From NCBI GenBank assembly GCA_019192445.1, contig JAHCMK010000005.1, forward strand, positions 248,001 to 312,000: DNA of 64,000 nucleotides, in the 5' to 3' direction. Under the pieces are notes generated by a model, which saw only the letters and a list, made by a program, of their open reading frames with translations, had not been told where the DNA came from and searched no databases. The position numbers and the translations under genes are program-made. Below are positions 32,226 to 40,891 of this stretch, one piece after another (the first letter of the stretch is position 1; every line of letters starts with the position of its first letter). The stretch comes from Oceanococcus sp. HetDA_MAG_MS8. GTDB taxonomy: Bacteria > Pseudomonadota > Gammaproteobacteria > Nevskiales > Oceanococcaceae.

Positions 32226-32431
32226 GGATGCGCCCTCCGCCGGCCTTTGGCATTGCCGATGTCCGCTTTTGCCCAGTGATTACGAATGTAGGGAGTATGC
32301 GGGCGCTTTGAGCGATTCAACAAGGCTGCCCCCACCCCATTGAGCGAATGGCGGAATCAGATATTGCTGTTCGCTCCATCCGGGCAAAAGCGGAGGGTGA
32401 TAAACCCTGCACCCCTGATTCAGGGGTTTGT

Positions 32432-32460
32432 GGCGGGTCCGTCGGGCCCGCCGCCTTTTT
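32432..32460 (+). terminator. Rho-independent terminator without an upstream gene
   Basis: GGCGGG(T)CC pairs with GG(C)CCGCC around a three-base loop (32432-32452), then GCC and five T. The only plus-strand gene upstream ends at 29641, about 2.8 kb away, so the transcript it ends must begin within this gap. Confidence 0.75.
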
Positions 32461-32507
32461 GTTGCTTAAGGATTGCGTACACTTCAGGGCCTTTTTGACT
32501 GATCTGG

Positions 32508-32524
32508 CTACGCCGCCGGCGTAG
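32508..32524. promoter_or_regulatory. 17-bp palindrome ahead of nitronate monooxygenase
   Basis: CTACGCCG, one central base, CGGCGTAG. The centre lies about 28 bases before the start codon of the gene at 32544. It is a possible operator or a leader hairpin; no adjacent regulator is seen. Confidence 0.45.
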
Positions 32525-32543
32525 ATTGACGGAGACATAGATC

Positions 32544-33506
32544 ATGGCCTTAACCCAGCCTTGGGCTTCACGCCTACGCTTGCCCGCCGTGGCTGCACCG
32601 CTGTTCATTATTTCTAACCCGGATTCGGTTCTCGCCCAGTGCAAGGCGGGCATTGTGGGCTCTTTCCCTGCGCTCAATGCCAGACCGGCTGAACAGTTAG
32701 ATGAGTGGTTGGCTCAGATCACAGAAGAGCTGCGCGCCCACGATGCGGCAAACCCGGATCAACCAGCGGCGCCGTTCGCGGTGAACCAAATCGTCCACCG
32801 CTCCAATGATCGCCTAGAGCATGATTTGGAAATGTGCGTGAAGTACAAAGTTCCCATCGTGATCACCTCCTTGGGGGCCCGGCCAGAAGTGTTTGAGGCC
32901 GTGCACAGTTATGGCGGCGTTGTTTTTCATGATGTGATCAACGATCAGTTTGCGCGCAAGGCCATCGATAAAGGGGCCGACGGCATCATCGCTGTTGCGG
33001 CTGGCGCTGGTGGACATGCGGGTACTTGGTCGCCTTTTGCGCTGGTTCAGGAAATTCGCAGTTGGTTTGATGGGCCGCTGCTGCTCTCGGGCTGTATCGC
33101 GCGTGGAGATTCCATCTTGGCGGCCCAAGCGATGGGCGCGGATCTGGCGTACATCGGCTCGCCCTTCATTGCGACCAAAGAGGCGCGAGCTGCCGAGGCT
33201 TACAAACAAGCGGTGGTCGATGGGGGTGCTGCCGACATCGTCTATTCCAGCCTGTTTACTGGAGTGAACGGTAACTACCTGCGCTCCTCTATTGAAGCGG
33301 CTGGTTTAGACCCGGACAATCTGCCCGAGGGCGACGTGTCGCAGATGGACTTTGGCTCTAGCGGCAAACCCACCAAAGCTTGGCGCGATATTTGGGGCTG
33401 CGGGCAGGGCATTGGCGCTGTGGACCAAATCCCTAGCGCGGCTGGATTAATCGACCGCCTTGAGGGCGAGTACCGGGCCGCTCGCGAGCGCTTGCTGGGC
33501 CAGTAG
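32544..33506 (+). CDS. Nitronate monooxygenase (2-nitropropane dioxygenase family)
   Basis: 320 residues. FMN-dependent TIM barrel with LPAVAAPLFIISNPDSVLAQ at the start, IVITSLGARPEVF, the phosphate-binding ADGIIAVAAGAGGHAG and LLLSGCIARGDSILAAQAMGADLAYIGSPFIAT. Family enzymes oxidise nitronates such as propionate 3-nitronate; some relatives are enoyl reductases. GGAGA precedes the ATG. A terminator and a palindrome occupy its leader. Confidence 0.9.
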   Translation: MALTQPWASRLRLPAVAAPLFIISNPDSVLAQCKAGIVGSFPALNARPAEQLDEWLAQITEELRAHDAANPDQPAAPFAVNQIVHRSNDRLEHDLEMCVKYKVPIVITSLGARPEVFEAVHSYGGVVFHDVINDQFARKAIDKGADGIIAVAAGAGGHAGTWSPFALVQEIRSWFDGPLLLSGCIARGDSILAAQAMGADLAYIGSPFIATKEARAAEAYKQAVVDGGAADIVYSSLFTGVNGNYLRSSIEAAGLDPDNLPEGDVSQMDFGSSGKPTKAWRDIWGCGQGIGAVDQIPSAAGLIDRLEGEYRAARERLLGQ

Positions 33507-33530
33507 TGTCGCTCCTGAAAAAGCAGTAGT

Positions 33531-33555
33531 GGACAGGGTCTTTTTGGCCCTGTCC
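33531..33555. terminator. Hairpin after nitronate monooxygenase
   Basis: GGACAGGG (33531-33538) pairs with CCCTGTCC (33548-33555). The T run lies in the loop, not after the stem, so it is an atypical terminator. A second perfect stem GCAGCGCA/TGCGCTGC follows at 33604-33624. Both sit in the convergent gap to the yqiA-like gene. Confidence 0.45.
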
Positions 33556-33665
33556 CACAAGCTTGGGCTGCAGATCATTGTCGATCTGAGCTCGAAGTGA
33601 TGGGCAGCGCAAAGCCTGCGCTGCGCTCATTGCTACAGACTGCTACTTGCGTGCTGATGGGGCCG

Positions 33666-34259
33666 TCAAGCCTGGCTACGACCAAGTAATTCGGCGACCT
33701 CATCGCGAAGCACCGAGCCAAACTCCGCGCGGTGGCCCCAGGGCAATACGCGGTGGCTGATATCGAATGTGGCGCATGCATCGATGGTAGGCTGGGGTGG
33801 CACCACATCATCATGACGACCGATCAAGACTCTGAGTTGCTGCGCCGGTAGCGTAGCCAGGGGCGCAGGTGGGAAGTCCTCGACTCGGATGGGCTGCGGC
33901 CACGGTAGTGGATCGCCGCTGCGGTGGTCGACCTGGTCTGGCGGCGCAGATGTTGCCAACGCGGCCGGAGCCAACACCGGGTTCAGAGCCAACACCTGCA
34001 ATTGCGGATGACGCGCAAGTGCATGCAGAGCCTGCCAGCCGCCCATAGAGCTGCCGAGAATGGCGACACGCTCAGCGTCCTCACCCAGCTGTTGTATCCA
34101 GCGGTCGATAGCCTGCACCGATTCCACAAAAAACTGCGGGCGGTAGTCCGGGCGCAGCACACGGTGGGTCTGCCCGAAATGCTGCTCAAGAAACTGCCCA
34201 GTGTCACTGTTACCACTGGAACCTAGCCCATGCAGATAGAGTAGGGCGACGGTCGTCAT
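33666..34259 (-). CDS. YqiA/YcfP-type alpha/beta-fold hydrolase
   Basis: 197 residues. It begins with VALLYLHGLGSSG, the oxyanion-hole region of the YqiA group, and has the nucleophile elbow GSSMGG. IGRHDDVVPPQ supplies the acidic residue and HRVLPWGHRAEF the C-terminal histidine region. Known members are cytosolic esterases. Its start codon lies only 14 bases from the start codon of the divergent glnE. I see no clear ribosome site. Confidence 0.82.
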   Translation of the reverse strand: MTTVALLYLHGLGSSGNSDTGQFLEQHFGQTHRVLRPDYRPQFFVESVQAIDRWIQQLGEDAERVAILGSSMGGWQALHALARHPQLQVLALNPVLAPAALATSAPPDQVDHRSGDPLPWPQPIRVEDFPPAPLATLPAQQLRVLIGRHDDVVPPQPTIDACATFDISHRVLPWGHRAEFGSVLRDEVAELLGRSQA

Positions 34260-34273
34260 AAGGATGTACGCAG

Positions 34274-36988
34274 ATGCAAGACAGCCCGGATTATCGCCTT
34301 GACCTAGCCGCGCTGCCCAGCGCTTTACGCGAGCGTAGCCTCGAACTGCTGGCAGCGCTGGGCGAGTCCGCGGAATCTGCGCAGGCTCAGCCGCTGCTGC
34401 GTTGTTTGCTGGCCAGCCGCTTTGTCAGTGATTGGGCGCGTCGCAACCCGGCGGAGTTTCCAGCCTTGATGACGGCTGCTGCAGCGCCTTCGCCGCCGCC
34501 GCAGGACGATGCAGGCCTGCGCCGTTACCGCAATCGAGAGATGGTTCGGCTTGCCTGCGGTCAGGTGCTGGGTCGCTACACGCCGGCGCAGATCGTGGAG
34601 GCCTTAAGCCGGCTGGCTGATCAGAGCATTGCCACAATGGTCGACTACCACTGGCAGCAGCTTTGCGCCAAGAAAGGTCAGCCTGTGGACGCGCGGGGCC
34701 GGCCCATTCAACCGCTGGTCTTTGCGCTCGGCAAGCTTGGCGGTTCGGAGCTGAACTTCTCATCGGATGTGGATTTGGTCTTTGCCCATAGCGCCACAGC
34801 CGCGGCCCATTCGGTGGCTGTAGAGCCATTGATGGCCAAACTGGTTCAGCGGGTGACGCGGGCCCTATCCGAGCCTATGGAGGATGGCTTTGTGTTTAGG
34901 GTGGACTTGCGGTTGCGGCCGTTTGGTAGCCAGGGCGCCCCGAGTTTTTCCCTGGCTGCGCTGGACAGTTACTTTGAGACTCACGCGCGGGACTGGGAGC
35001 GCTATGCCTGGCAGAAGGCGCGCTGTGTGGCCGGTGATGTCGAGGTGGGGGAGAGTTGGCTAGAGGGCCTCACTCCCTTCATTTATCGACGTTATATCGA
35101 TTTTGGCCAGCTCGCCGCCCTGAAACAAATGAAGGACGATATCGATGCCGATGTGCGGCATAAGGGCCGTGAGCAAGATATCAAGCGGGGTTGGGGTGGA
35201 ATCCGCGAAATGGAGTTCACAGTTCAAGCCCTGCAGCTGATTCATGGCGGCGCTCGGCCAAGCTTGCAGCAACGTAGTTTGATTCTGGCGCTCACGGCCC
35301 TGCATGCAGAAGAGCTGGTTGACACCTCTTTCGCCCAGGAATGGGCGCAGCATTATTGGTTTTTGCGCCACGTGGAGAACTGCTGGCAGGCTGTCGCCGA
35401 TGCCCAGTCTCATGTACTGCCCTTAGAAGAAGAGGCTCGGCAGCGTCTGCTTGCGGCCTTGGGTTACTCCCGCTGGGGCGAGTTTGAGGCTGCCCTGCAG
35501 GCGGTGCGAAGTCGGGTGCGGAGTCATTTCCTAGAGCTATTCACGCCGGTTGAAGACGCCCCCCTTCCCAAGCCTATGCAAGAGCTCATGGTCGCCTTGG
35601 AGAGCGACGATGAGCCGTCATGGCCGGCTCCATTTGCAGATTTGCGCGCAGAACTAGAAGCGCTGAAGCTGGCAGCCCAGCGTCGATTTCGTGATGCGGA
35701 CGCGCAGACGGAGGCTTTTGAGTTAGCCCTGCGCCTGCTGGATCAAGCCCCAGATGACGCCACCGGACGCCGAGTGCTGGCGCTGGTGACGGCGATTTGC
35801 GGGCGCCCCCAGTATCTGAGCTTGTTACGCAAGCATCCGGAGGCGCGCCGCGAACTACTCTGGCTTTGCCAGCACAGCGGAACCATTGCTGCCGAGCTGG
35901 TTCAGCATCCGTCCTTATTGGTGGAACTATGCGATGTTCGCACCCTCTATGCTCCGCCAACCCGCGAGGCACTGCGCCAACATATCCAAAGGCAGATCAG
36001 TGCCTGCGACACGGAGGATGATGAGGCGGTATTGGAGCAGCTGCGGAGGATTCGGCATGCTGTGGGCTTGCGCATTGCCGCGGCTGATGTGGCGCATGCC
36101 TTGCCGCTGATGCGCGTGTCGGACCAGCTCACTGAGTTGGCCGAAGAGGTTGTTCGCGCGGCCTTGCATTGGGCCCAGGCGCGTATGCGCCAGCGTTGGC
36201 CCAAGCTGGGCGCTTTACCATTTGCCGTCGTGGCCTACGGCAAATTAGGCGGGATGGAGCTGTCCTACAGCTCAGATTTGGACTTGGTCTTCGTATACCG
36301 CGACGGGCCTATTCCGGGTGTGGACCAAGACCCGCAATTGTTCTTTACGCGACTTGCGCAAAAACTCATCTCTGCCCTGGCCACGCAAACTGCGGCAGGT
36401 CGCTGTTATGAGGTGGACATGCGTTTGCGCCCGAATGGCAATGCTGGCTTATTGGTGACGTCGTTGTCGGCCTTTGCCCGTTACCAGCAAGAGTCGGCAT
36501 GGACCTGGGAGCACCAGGCCTTGGTGCGTGCCCGCCCCATCGTAGGGCAGGCTGAGGTGATTGCGAGTTTTAATGAGCTGCGCCTGGACATTCTGGGCCG
36601 GCGTCGAGATCACGCAGCATTGCTCCAAGATATTCAGGACATGCGTGCACGCATGCTCAAAGACAAGCCCATCACCAAGGACTTCGATGACAAGCAGTCA
36701 CCTGGAGGGCTGGTCGATATCGAGTTCTATTCCCAGTGGTTGGTATTAGCCCATGCTGCGCAGTGGCCGGCACTGTCGCGCTTTGGCGATGTGTTACGCA
36801 TTCTAGAGTCGGCGGCTGCCGCCGACCTCATCGAGCCCGATACCGCCGACACTTTGGCGCAGCGCTACCGCCTACTGCGTGAACGAATCCATGCGCAATC
36901 CTTGCAGAGCCCGGAGCAAGCGCAGCAGCAATTGCCAGCGCTGCCCTTGCTGCAGAGCTTTTTTGGTCGCCAAGCATCGACGAGCTAA
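34274..36988 (+). CDS. glnE: Glutamine synthetase adenylyltransferase/deadenylyltransferase GlnE
   Basis: 904 residues, slightly shorter than the E. coli enzyme (946). Two nucleotidyltransferase domains are present, each with the family acidic motif: GGSELNFSSDVDLVF in the N-terminal deadenylylase half and GGMELSYSSDLDLVF in the C-terminal adenylylase half. RRYIDFGQLAALKQMKDDID and VDIEFYSQWLVLAHA are further conserved blocks. It controls glutamine synthetase in response to PII. AAGGA lies upstream of the ATG. Confidence 0.96.
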   Translation: MQDSPDYRLDLAALPSALRERSLELLAALGESAESAQAQPLLRCLLASRFVSDWARRNPAEFPALMTAAAAPSPPPQDDAGLRRYRNREMVRLACGQVLGRYTPAQIVEALSRLADQSIATMVDYHWQQLCAKKGQPVDARGRPIQPLVFALGKLGGSELNFSSDVDLVFAHSATAAAHSVAVEPLMAKLVQRVTRALSEPMEDGFVFRVDLRLRPFGSQGAPSFSLAALDSYFETHARDWERYAWQKARCVAGDVEVGESWLEGLTPFIYRRYIDFGQLAALKQMKDDIDADVRHKGREQDIKRGWGGIREMEFTVQALQLIHGGARPSLQQRSLILALTALHAEELVDTSFAQEWAQHYWFLRHVENCWQAVADAQSHVLPLEEEARQRLLAALGYSRWGEFEAALQAVRSRVRSHFLELFTPVEDAPLPKPMQELMVALESDDEPSWPAPFADLRAELEALKLAAQRRFRDADAQTEAFELALRLLDQAPDDATGRRVLALVTAICGRPQYLSLLRKHPEARRELLWLCQHSGTIAAELVQHPSLLVELCDVRTLYAPPTREALRQHIQRQISACDTEDDEAVLEQLRRIRHAVGLRIAAADVAHALPLMRVSDQLTELAEEVVRAALHWAQARMRQRWPKLGALPFAVVAYGKLGGMELSYSSDLDLVFVYRDGPIPGVDQDPQLFFTRLAQKLISALATQTAAGRCYEVDMRLRPNGNAGLLVTSLSAFARYQQESAWTWEHQALVRARPIVGQAEVIASFNELRLDILGRRRDHAALLQDIQDMRARMLKDKPITKDFDDKQSPGGLVDIEFYSQWLVLAHAAQWPALSRFGDVLRILESAAAADLIEPDTADTLAQRYRLLRERIHAQSLQSPEQAQQQLPALPLLQSFFGRQASTS

Positions 36989-37234
36989 CGCGGTGTGTAC
37001 CGCCGGATGAGCCACTGGCCATAGCGGCGCAGGCAAAGTTTGGTGTAGCCGCTTAGCCAGCAGCGCTGCGGTGGGCAGGCCTTTCACGTGGCTGCCATCT
37101 TTGTCCTCCAAGCTATCCCTGTAGTTGCTTTTGGGCCATGGCTTGGCAGCGGCTCATGGTGGAACATCACTGTGCCTATCACTCAGATGTGGCGCGCCAC
37201 GCTGCGGTCTGAACTTCAGTTGGGAGAAGCTTGT

Positions 37235-38419
37235 ATGGCGCGTCGCGTCTTATTGCTGCACAACACGCCCAAAGCCAGGCGTTACTTTCGCACGCTGCAG
37301 TCCGGCATCGATGAGCTGGATATCCATACGGCAGCTATTGGTATTCGTTGGCAGGGGGCGGCCAACTGTTTGCCAGCGGCGTGTGTGGATGAGGTGTGTG
37401 ACTACACCATGCGCCGCAAGTGGGCACGCGAGCGAATTCCGTCTTGGCGGCTGCGCGCGCTTGAGCACAGTCATCGGCGTGTGGCGCGTTGGCACATCAA
37501 TGACGTATGGCGACGGATCGAGTCCCTGAAGCCCGATGCCGTCGCTGTGTGGGGAGGGCAGTCAGTCGATGTGGCCTCAGCACTATTCGCAGCGGATCGT
37601 CTAGGCGTAGAGCGCTATATCTTTGAGTGCGGATTGTTGCCGAATACCACCACTTGCGACCCGGTGGGGGTCAACGCAGATAATTCCATTCCTCAGGACC
37701 CGCAGTTTTACGCGCGCTATAACAAGTCCGCCGCCTGGCCCCAGAATTTATTGCCAAGACCATCTAGGCGTCGCGTTGACGCCGCGCAGCGCCTGCCCAA
37801 ACGTTATCTCTTTATTCCTCTGCAAGTGCGCTTGGATAGCCAGGTACTTTTGTATTCCCCCTGGATTCGCAACATGCGCCATTTGGTGCAGGTGGTCTTG
37901 GAAGCCGCCCGTGATGGTTTGCAGCACAGTGATGTGGAGCTGGTTTTCAAACGTCACCCGAGTTGCACCCAGGATTACGCCGACCTCGAGCGCCTGTTCC
38001 AGGCCTTGGGCTGCGCACGATTTGCAGATGGCAATAGCACGCAAGAGCTGATCGATCACGCCTTGGGCGTGGTGACCATCAACTCTACGGTGGGCTTGGA
38101 AAGTGTGTTGCTGAACCGGCCGGTGATGACGCTCGGACGCGCCTGCTACGCCATTCCCGGGGTGGCGGCGCAGGCCCGAAGCGTTGCGGAGCTTGCGCAA
38201 TGGATGCGTATGGCTGACGCCGGTGAGCTGCCTGCCGCGACTCACCGCGAAGCCTTTATCAACTATTTGCTGAATGATTACTGCATTCCCGCACACCATA
38301 AGGCGCCCACTCAGGAGCATTTCCGCCGCTTGAGCGAGCGATTGAAACAGCATCCTGGAGCCAGGCGGCGCGCGCAGCCCGCAGCTCAACGCTGGCAATG
38401 GAGTTGGAACCTTGGCTGA
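37235..38419 (+). CDS. Capsule/Kdo-transferase-like polysaccharide synthesis protein
   Basis: 394 residues from the ATG at 37235, which has GGGAGA upstream. The open frame extends 49 codons further up without family resemblance. The C-terminal half resembles the capsule polysaccharide synthesis (KpsC/KpsS-like) domain: YLFIPLQVRLDSQVLLYSPW, VELVFKRHP, VVTINSTVGLESVLLNRPVMTLG. This group includes beta-Kdo transferases, fitting a place in an LPS region. The substrate here is not known. It overlaps the next GT9 gene by eight bases. Confidence 0.75.
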   Translation: MARRVLLLHNTPKARRYFRTLQSGIDELDIHTAAIGIRWQGAANCLPAACVDEVCDYTMRRKWARERIPSWRLRALEHSHRRVARWHINDVWRRIESLKPDAVAVWGGQSVDVASALFAADRLGVERYIFECGLLPNTTTCDPVGVNADNSIPQDPQFYARYNKSAAWPQNLLPRPSRRRVDAAQRLPKRYLFIPLQVRLDSQVLLYSPWIRNMRHLVQVVLEAARDGLQHSDVELVFKRHPSCTQDYADLERLFQALGCARFADGNSTQELIDHALGVVTINSTVGLESVLLNRPVMTLGRACYAIPGVAAQARSVAELAQWMRMADAGELPAATHREAFINYLLNDYCIPAHHKAPTQEHFRRLSERLKQHPGARRRAQPAAQRWQWSWNLG

Positions 38420-39473
38420 GGCACCGCGCCATATTTGCTTGCTGCGTTTGTCAGCTTTGGGCGACGTCACCCACATGCTGCCGGTGGTGCATAGCTTGCG
38501 TAAGCATTGGCCGCAGACTCGCATCACTTGGATCATCGGGAAGCATGAGCACCGCTTAATGCAGGCCTTAGCCGATGTGGAATTCCTGGTGTTGGATAAG
38601 GCTGCCGGATGGCGAGGCTACCGGCAGCTCTACGCACAGTTGGCTGGACGGCGTTTTGACCTGCTGCTGCTCATGCAGGTGAGCATGCGGGCTCATATTG
38701 CCAGTCTAGGGGTACGCGCCCAGCGCCGAATTGGCTATGACGCGGTGCGAGGGCGAGACCTGCATGGCCTGTTTGTAGACGAGCGTATTCCGTTCATTGA
38801 TCGCCAGCATGTGCTTGAAGCCCAATTGGGGTTCTTGCGCTATCTCGGGCTGCCGGAGCCTGTACTGAGTTGGTCTATCCCCATTAGCGACGCTGAGCGG
38901 CAGTGGGCCGCTGACAAACTTCCAGGTACGCAGCCCACATTACTGCTGGCTCCGGCCTCTAGCGTGGCTCTGCGCAATTGGAGCGTAAAAGGCTACTCAG
39001 GGCTGGTGGATTATGCGCTGGAGGAACTCGGTCTGCGCGTCGTGATTTGTGGTGGGCCCAGCGCCGGTGAGCGGCAGCTAGCCGATCGCATTCTGGCTGA
39101 ATGTCGGAGTCAACAGTCCCCCCTGGATTTGGTCGGTCAGGACACCTTGCCGCAGCTTTTAGCGCTGATGGAACGCAGTACGGTGGTGGTGGGACCGGAC
39201 TCTGGTCCAGCGCATATGGCTGCGCTGGCCGGAACGCCAGCGATTGGTTTGTATGGTTTGAGTAACCCGCAGCGTTGCGGGCCTTATCGTTGGCGTCAAT
39301 ACTGCGTAGACGCCTATCCACGCGCCTTGCAGGCGGTGATGGCGAAGTCGGTGGAGCAGGTGCCCTGGGGAACGCGGGTGGAGTCCGAGCAGGCCATGGC
39401 CTGCATCACTGTGGAGGAAGTCTGCGCGCGTCTGCGGCAAGTCTGTACCGCGCGCTTAGCAGGCGCCGCCTAA
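38412..39473 (+). CDS. Glycosyltransferase family 9 (heptosyltransferase-like)
   Basis: 353 residues starting at a TTG (38412) that overlaps the preceding stop codon. ICLLRLSALGDVTHMLPVV is the GT9 N terminus; the acceptor-side region and the donor-binding block GPDSGPAHMAALAGTPAIGLYGLSNPQRCGP follow. GT9 enzymes transfer ADP-heptose to the LPS inner core. It most resembles heptosyltransferase I in layout, but the sugar cannot be fixed from sequence alone. Confidence 0.86.
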   Translation: MAEAPRHICLLRLSALGDVTHMLPVVHSLRKHWPQTRITWIIGKHEHRLMQALADVEFLVLDKAAGWRGYRQLYAQLAGRRFDLLLLMQVSMRAHIASLGVRAQRRIGYDAVRGRDLHGLFVDERIPFIDRQHVLEAQLGFLRYLGLPEPVLSWSIPISDAERQWAADKLPGTQPTLLLAPASSVALRNWSVKGYSGLVDYALEELGLRVVICGGPSAGERQLADRILAECRSQQSPLDLVGQDTLPQLLALMERSTVVVGPDSGPAHMAALAGTPAIGLYGLSNPQRCGPYRWRQYCVDAYPRALQAVMAKSVEQVPWGTRVESEQAMACITVEEVCARLRQVCTARLAGAA

Positions 39474-39479
39474 TCCGTA

Positions 39480-40523
39480 CTAGCCATGGCCTGCGGTGGA
39501 TAGGCTGAGTTGTTGCCAGGCCTGCTGCACCTCAGCGACGGAGATGTCGGCCATGCTTTGCGAAGATGCCTGCAGGGGAATGACCGCAGCGGGGCCCGTA
39601 TAGGGTTGCCACAGTGCCGGGTCCTTGTCGGCAAAAAGGACCACCGTCGGGCATCCGGCGGCAGCTGCCGCGTGGGCAGGGCCGGTATCTACACTGATGA
39701 GGCCTTGGGCTTTCTCCAGCAGCGCCAGCAGTCGGGGTATGGGCAAATCGCGGGCGAGGTTATGCACTCTGGGATGGTTGCAGGCCGCGCTCAAGCGATC
39801 GATGTATTCGGCTTCTTCAGGCGACCCACAAAACAGCACCTGGGCCTGTGGGTGCTGGGTGCAGAGCCATTGCGCCACGGCGACCCAATAGTCGTCCGGC
39901 CAAAATTTAGGGTTGCTCTGACGTTCGGCGCGACCGCGCCGCATGGTGCGTTTGTTGCCGGGCTGAATCAGCAGCAGCTCGGCCTGCTGCCAGCCACGAG
40001 CCTGCACCCATTGCTGAAAATCCTCGCGGGCCGCGCCGGAGGCCGGTAGCCAACCCTGGTGGGTGTAGGTATGGGCAATACCCGGCTCCCAGCGCTGCCC
40101 ATAGCATAGGCAGGCTAAACGCAACCATCGCTGCACCCAGTGCTCTCCCGCCTGGATGGGCAGATCTCCGGCCCAAAACATCTCATCGGGGCCATAGCCG
40201 GCGCGCTCGACCAGCCAACGTGACTTGGGCTCGGTTTCGCAGATGATTACCGGCCTGGGGTGCTGGGTTTTGAGCCATTGGACGAGCTCTTGCTGGCTGC
40301 GATTGAAAAGATAAGGCGTCTTGCGGCTGCTGAGTAGGTGCAGCTGGTTGACCGAGTCCACGCCCGATAGCAAGGGCTTGGTCCAGCCTCCAGATCCAAT
40401 AATGTCCACCGGCGCGCCCGTGGTTGCGGCCAACCAGTTGAGCATGGGGACGAGCATGACCATGTCGCCCAAGGCGCCAAAGCGCATGACAATGGGGGCA
40501 TCGGTGGAAGCAAAGGGCAGCAT
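39480..40523 (-). CDS. Glycosyltransferase family 9, second copy
   Basis: 347 residues. The N terminus APIVMRFGALGDMVMLVPMLNWL and the late ISVDTGPAHAAAAAGCPTVVLFADKDPALWQPY block place it in GT9. It is distinct from its neighbour at 38412 and convergent with it, six bases between stop codons. A role in LPS core assembly is inferred from location. It is divergent from the GT2 gene. Confidence 0.84.
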   Translation of the reverse strand: MLPFASTDAPIVMRFGALGDMVMLVPMLNWLAATTGAPVDIIGSGGWTKPLLSGVDSVNQLHLLSSRKTPYLFNRSQQELVQWLKTQHPRPVIICETEPKSRWLVERAGYGPDEMFWAGDLPIQAGEHWVQRWLRLACLCYGQRWEPGIAHTYTHQGWLPASGAAREDFQQWVQARGWQQAELLLIQPGNKRTMRRGRAERQSNPKFWPDDYWVAVAQWLCTQHPQAQVLFCGSPEEAEYIDRLSAACNHPRVHNLARDLPIPRLLALLEKAQGLISVDTGPAHAAAAAGCPTVVLFADKDPALWQPYTGPAAVIPLQASSQSMADISVAEVQQAWQQLSLSTAGHG

Positions 40524-40891
40524 CGACTAAAGGGCTTTGCAGGCAAAAGTAAGGCGCACAGTATGCATGGCCAGGCTGTCATCGTTGTGTTGGCCAGCGG
40601 CCCGATAACCAGGGCGAGCGTAGTTCTAGCGGTAACTGCTGCGGGCGCTGCTTGGGCTGCCTCAGGGCTGAACATAGGCGAGTTTGTTTCAGGTTTGCGC
40701 CGGACCAGCCGCGCCGGACCAGCCCCGCTGGAACAGCCCCGAAGCCCAGGCCACGTCAGCAAGCAGCGTTAGTCGTGGGATACTACGATCTCAGGGGCTT
40801 TGTTGATTATCCAGCGCAGCTTGCATCCGCTGAGCTTGCTTGTGTTGGTGCACAAGGCTCTGATCGCAGCCACAGACCCAGCAACCTTCTT
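40524..40891. other. Divergent gap with a triple 14-bp tandem repeat
   Basis: 368 bases between the second GT9 gene and the GT2 gene. No gene is supported; open frames here lack ribosome sites. It must hold promoters for both directions. Three tandem 14-base units are at 40697-40710, 40711-40724 and 40725-40738; the first two are identical (GCGCCGGACCAGCC) and the third has diverged. Confidence 0.55.

Larger units (their letters stand above)
32226..32543. other. Divergent intergenic region with orphan terminator
   Basis: 318 bases between the kinase gene (minus) and the nitronate monooxygenase gene (plus). No gene is supported. On the plus strand it holds three hairpins in a row, GAGCGAA/TTCGCTC (32342-32376), ACCCCTG/CAGGGGT (32411-32427) and a terminator (32432-32460), and then a perfect 17-base palindrome at 32508-32524. 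This could be a small RNA gene or a leader with an attenuator for the downstream gene. Confidence 0.55.

Noticed and set aside
40563-40772. Small open frames in the GT9-GT2 gap
   Set aside because: No ribosome site, low-complexity tandem-repeat content, and no resemblance to known proteins.
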